Shown here: positions 62,701-64,000 of the stretch, piece by piece
How positions within the stretch are numbered: the stretch's first letter is position 1
Layout: each line of letters opens with the position of its first letter
Source of the DNA: Patescibacteria group bacterium
GTDB lineage: Bacteria; Patescibacteriota; Microgenomatia; UBA1406; GWC2-37-13
Assembly: GCA_025057905.1 (NCBI GenBank)
Contig: JANWUX010000001.1
Location: 287,510 to 351,509 of the forward strand
Direction of reading: 5' to 3'
DNA: 64,000 nt
Notes under the pieces: generated by a model
The model's database searches: none
What the model was told of the DNA's origin: nothing
The model's input: the letters and a program-made list of their open reading frames with translations, nothing else
Made by a program: the position numbers and the translations under genes

Positions 62701-63481
62701 TATCCTCAGGAGAAAGTTCGCTCCTTTTTGCCTCAAGACTTTTTGCAATTTGAAAGGTGATCTCTTTTAGATCTTTAATATCTTGTAAGGTCATTCTCCG
62801 TGGTCGTGTAGCTTGCCTGCCAGACTCCTCTGATGCCAATTTATCTCTATTCACATAAATAAAATTGTCAAAATCTGCTCTAGAAATATTCTTGATTCTT
62901 CCACTTGAGATACCTTTACCTAAAATTTCAAGAAAGTAACGAGCAACAGTGGGATCACTATTTATAAGATTATCTAGAGCTTTTTGAAAATCGGTTTCCT
63001 GTCCTGCTTGTGCCTTTAGCTCTAATGGTCTATCTTGAAAAATAAAATCACCTAAGTAACTATATAAGTAGGGGATCATATCTGGATTGGAATAAATTTC
63101 CTCACTTTCGGCAATTTCTTTTAAAAGAAAAGCCCCCTCTTCTGTTTTTGAAATCAAACTCGAATCAACGACACCTTTTTTGATATACTCAATAACTTTA
63201 TAGAAAGTTTGTAAAACCTTCATCTTGGCCTTAGCTCCTTCAGGAGATAAAGGAACTTTTCCCTTTGACTTATTGTCTGTTTCTTCTTTTACCACTTTGC
63301 TTGCTAAGGTTTCTATTTCTTTAAGATCTCTCTCTAGTTCTTTTGCAATACTTTCTCTTGCTTTTATTTGTTCTTTTTTGTCTAACAAAAGTATCTTTCT
63401 CGCCTCATCTCTTGCTTTATCTTCTATTGACTTTCTGAAGTTATTTTGGTAATTTCCATTTTCAACTTGTCCATCACCCAT
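59717..63481 (-). CDS. Very large helical protein of the T4SS-like region, function unknown
   Basis: About 1254 aa from the ATG at 63481 (MGDGQVENGNYQNNFRKSIE). It is nearly all charged helix, with a coiled-coil start (about residues 20-70) and a final membrane helix (FVWFFILFLLFSNIKKAIES). No nucleotide-binding loop or protease motif is visible. It follows the nuclease-like gene and precedes the Cys-rich pilin-like gene, so it may be a cytoplasmic scaffold or a large effector held at the membrane. Family unknown; length and coding quality make it a real gene. Confidence 0.6.
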   Translation of the reverse strand: MGDGQVENGNYQNNFRKSIEDKARDEARKILLLDKKEQIKARESIAKELERDLKEIETLASKVVKEETDNKSKGKVPLSPEGAKAKMKVLQTFYKVIEYIKKGVVDSSLISKTEEGAFLLKEIAESEEIYSNPDMIPYLYSYLGDFIFQDRPLELKAQAGQETDFQKALDNLINSDPTVARYFLEILGKGISSGRIKNISRADFDNFIYVNRDKLASEESGRQATRPRRMTLQDIKDLKEITFQIAKSLEAKRSELSPEDIRRINLALVYQTRLPSELSKALVDLGLTNDLIERYNEIKENYFAIPDFSYLESWAPALASILNEAKKEFSDLTAYFSEFKDGQLTLSREMKLKFADLIKKYYYLVLKPVLADRSKPFHENFSHHTEVQYALSVLRQLISFSCQRIREILPKDSGKNYDDIVQFLEDKGESFQARIFSYTSMFHDLPLYIRNLGAIEKIKDFFSFLFPSEIAEFFDDETGFMQIARDTLSLMIREHLVEGKNQYRGDFLSGKYIEEGVRWSQLFRDKYREKIRELGKKFNLINEDEEWKVDMIVLFSEGIGIATLIDPEILITSDPVPHFREVHPIMSFLSAKHNWRGGRGQDAPGKISKFLLHMDVDLLPENRRSWLERMWSKKRWVPEEFANLVDKGLKTYGEKIVKQFLNLGSAYQELISMFNLPNSINSWNGWRIEGMIPTELNKVLNILGLSDYGSFWKSDLNETEYSNKWQEIFYKIGQIYGTSGIWQSIGGVVGGAGVNRLNSELKRFFVDCCKGDINRADFEFKEFFDEVRKNSGNRGLEKIFEFKDRPGEKFTFFEVRQIRLTQLRGEAFFRYLRRNPADFLMLVTQVCPDLLDDKGTIFLDETSIESLSGKTKLEKELLLARQKELKIKWGEHFETLKKIQKWLIDNKGNKSIIDFIKEFNEVMISAYNRRKISEERTRREILRIVSDGSIPESEKKNRLNALFNELSFYLRREDLDGDEKERFWNLFAGEGGLFETLTGMKFHDADNFFSKFGSYSTAGKKNFFFVMANNWFVKNAEVNPFAADIAYYDVFKQIGTPGESTFARLIDANITNYKEVVTKIINLEEILFEVAQTGKMDKIYDLHAKIDQTLGGLVGQEYARRANFILAQIVTKFFMERSILRDPKLNWLLGPLAWLARGVFGKNVSLSKILTNNVHAFSMDSERMREYFMYLSHYTSILPQKGIWSREHLEKIFEVELPYYLFGEASPQFVWFFILFLLFSNIKKAIESESKGRR

Positions 63482-63565
63482 AGTACATTTATTATGAAAA
63501 AATTTAGTCAACAAAGCAAGTTGAATTGGGATATTAGCCGTTAAAGATTATTCATTAAGAAAAAT

Positions 63566-64000
63566 TTAATAAGAGCAAGTTTCTTCGCTCCAAAGACCCT
63601 TTCTTTCCTCCTGAGCTTTTTTTTGAGCTTGCCGGTACTGGTCTTGGTGTCTGTGTGGAAAAAGATAAGTATATTCATAAGCAAATCCCTCCTTTATCAT
63701 CAAAAAACCATAATCAGAACCATCCTCTAAAAATACAAATCGAAGTAAGCGTTTGAATTTGTCTAGGTCTCCTTGGGTGGGATCAATTTCTAATCTTACC
63801 CTTCTTCCTGAAAGCAGTTCTTTTGCCTTCTTCAAAGCTTCCTCAGCAAAACATCTAACTCGCTTGCGATAATCACTTAATTCAGGAGCATTTATTCCAA
63901 TAACTCTTACTTTTTTGATTTGGTCATTAATCCTAATTTCAAAAGTATCCCCATCAACTACTCGATGAACTTCATAAAAGTCAGTTAAAGAGAAAGTTGG
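63566..64000 (-). CDS. Staphylococcal-nuclease-like protein (5' end cut by window edge)
   Basis: An open minus-strand frame enters from the window end and runs to the stop at 63566. The visible 144 residues contain VVDGDTFEI, VRVIGINAPE, RCFAEEALKKAKELL, DKFKRLLRFVFLE and EERKGLWSEE, the thermonuclease (SNase) core. The active-site Arg-Asp and later Arg regions are kept. It cleaves DNA or RNA with calcium in known members. A start Met is not yet seen, so a signal peptide could lie beyond the window. About 80 bp separate it from the large orphan gene. Confidence 0.87.
   Translation of the reverse strand, partial: PTFSLTDFYEVHRVVDGDTFEIRINDQIKKVRVIGINAPELSDYRKRVRCFAEEALKKAKELLSGRRVRLEIDPTQGDLDKFKRLLRFVFLEDGSDYGFLMIKEGFAYEYTYLFPHRHQDQYRQAQKKAQEERKGLWSEETCSY

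Noticed and set aside
1..64000. CRISPR arrays, insertion sequences, transposases or prophage genes
   Set aside because: No regularly spaced repeat, transposase, integrase or terminal repeat was seen on reading the window.
1..64000. Reassigned TGA codon, as in Gracilibacteria and Absconditabacteria
   Set aside because: TGA ends valS at its expected end and other intact genes, and well-conserved proteins read without internal TGA. The TGA in the protease remnant sits among frameshifts.

Overview
The window looks like a piece of a small, AT-rich genome from the Candidate Phyla Radiation (Patescibacteria), most likely a Microgenomates (OP11)-type bacterium. The case rests on gene content. There is an archaeal-type UMP kinase, an archaeal-type triosephosphate isomerase, an ATP-dependent DNA ligase of archaeal size, a short ValRS, a large polytopic protein with the NYYYFGH motif of the Chlor_Arch_YYY/DUF2298 family, and repeated VirB2-like pilin modules with a TrbL/VirB6-like protein. 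Genes are very tightly packed. TGA, TAA and TAG all act as stops, so the standard bacterial code fits. The phylum assignment is inference; no 16S gene is present.

Layout. 1-4.1 kb (minus): Clp ATPase with an extra zinc ribbon, a pilin-like protein and a truncated pyrH. 4.1-5.6 kb (plus): a membrane-anchored C39-like peptidase and a small anchored protein. 5.7-8.9 kb (minus): valS-rpmH-yidC. 8.9-11.1 kb: the YYY membrane protein, followed by a possible small RNA and an unlisted 51-aa gene. 11.5-16.7 kb: an EEP hydrolase, two glycosyltransferases, ATP-dependent DNA ligase and a Fic protein. 16.8-20.2 kb: two pilin-like proteins, a PH-domain operon and an isolated 5S rRNA. 20.2-26.3 kb: tRNA-Gln, era, a PP-loop enzyme, tRNA-Gly overlapping gltX, and a Nudix hydrolase. 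26.2-31.9 kb: a GldAFG-like ABC operon, superoxide dismutase, a MazG-like enzyme and trmD. 32-33.5 kb: tRNA-Lys and a badly decayed metalloprotease gene. 33.5-37.2 kb: pth, rsmI, yidD, clpB. 37.2-43.1 kb: HIT protein and a glycolysis/gluconeogenesis block (class I aldolase, glpX, gap, pgk, tpiA) with tRNA-Pro. 43.1-45.1 kb: a disulfide/thiol operon (DsbB, thioredoxin-like, CPIC membrane protein). 45.3-51.2 kb: 2-hydroxyacid dehydrogenase, MgtA-type P-ATPase, PAP2 phosphatase, nitroreductase, Bcp and small proteins. 51.3-56.0 kb: an RND pump and its fusion protein. 56.1-63.5 kb: type IV secretion/pilus-like proteins and a 1265-aa orphan. 63.6-64.0 kb: a truncated staphylococcal-nuclease-like gene.

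The strongest unusual signal is in the promoters. At six divergent gene pairs one palindromic box (ATTATAAT or ATTATATAAT) supplies a TATAAT -10 element to both strands. At a seventh pair, 9 bp apart, a 15-bp palindrome carries both -10 boxes and both start codons. At an eighth, a TTGACA palindrome supplies -35 boxes both ways. In many genes the -10 box lies only 6-10 bases before the ATG, so transcripts should be leaderless or nearly so. Other notable points are the decayed archaemetzincin-like gene, the gltX/tRNA-Gly overlap, the tpiA/tRNA-Pro antisense overlap, and the pilin-like module repeated at four places.
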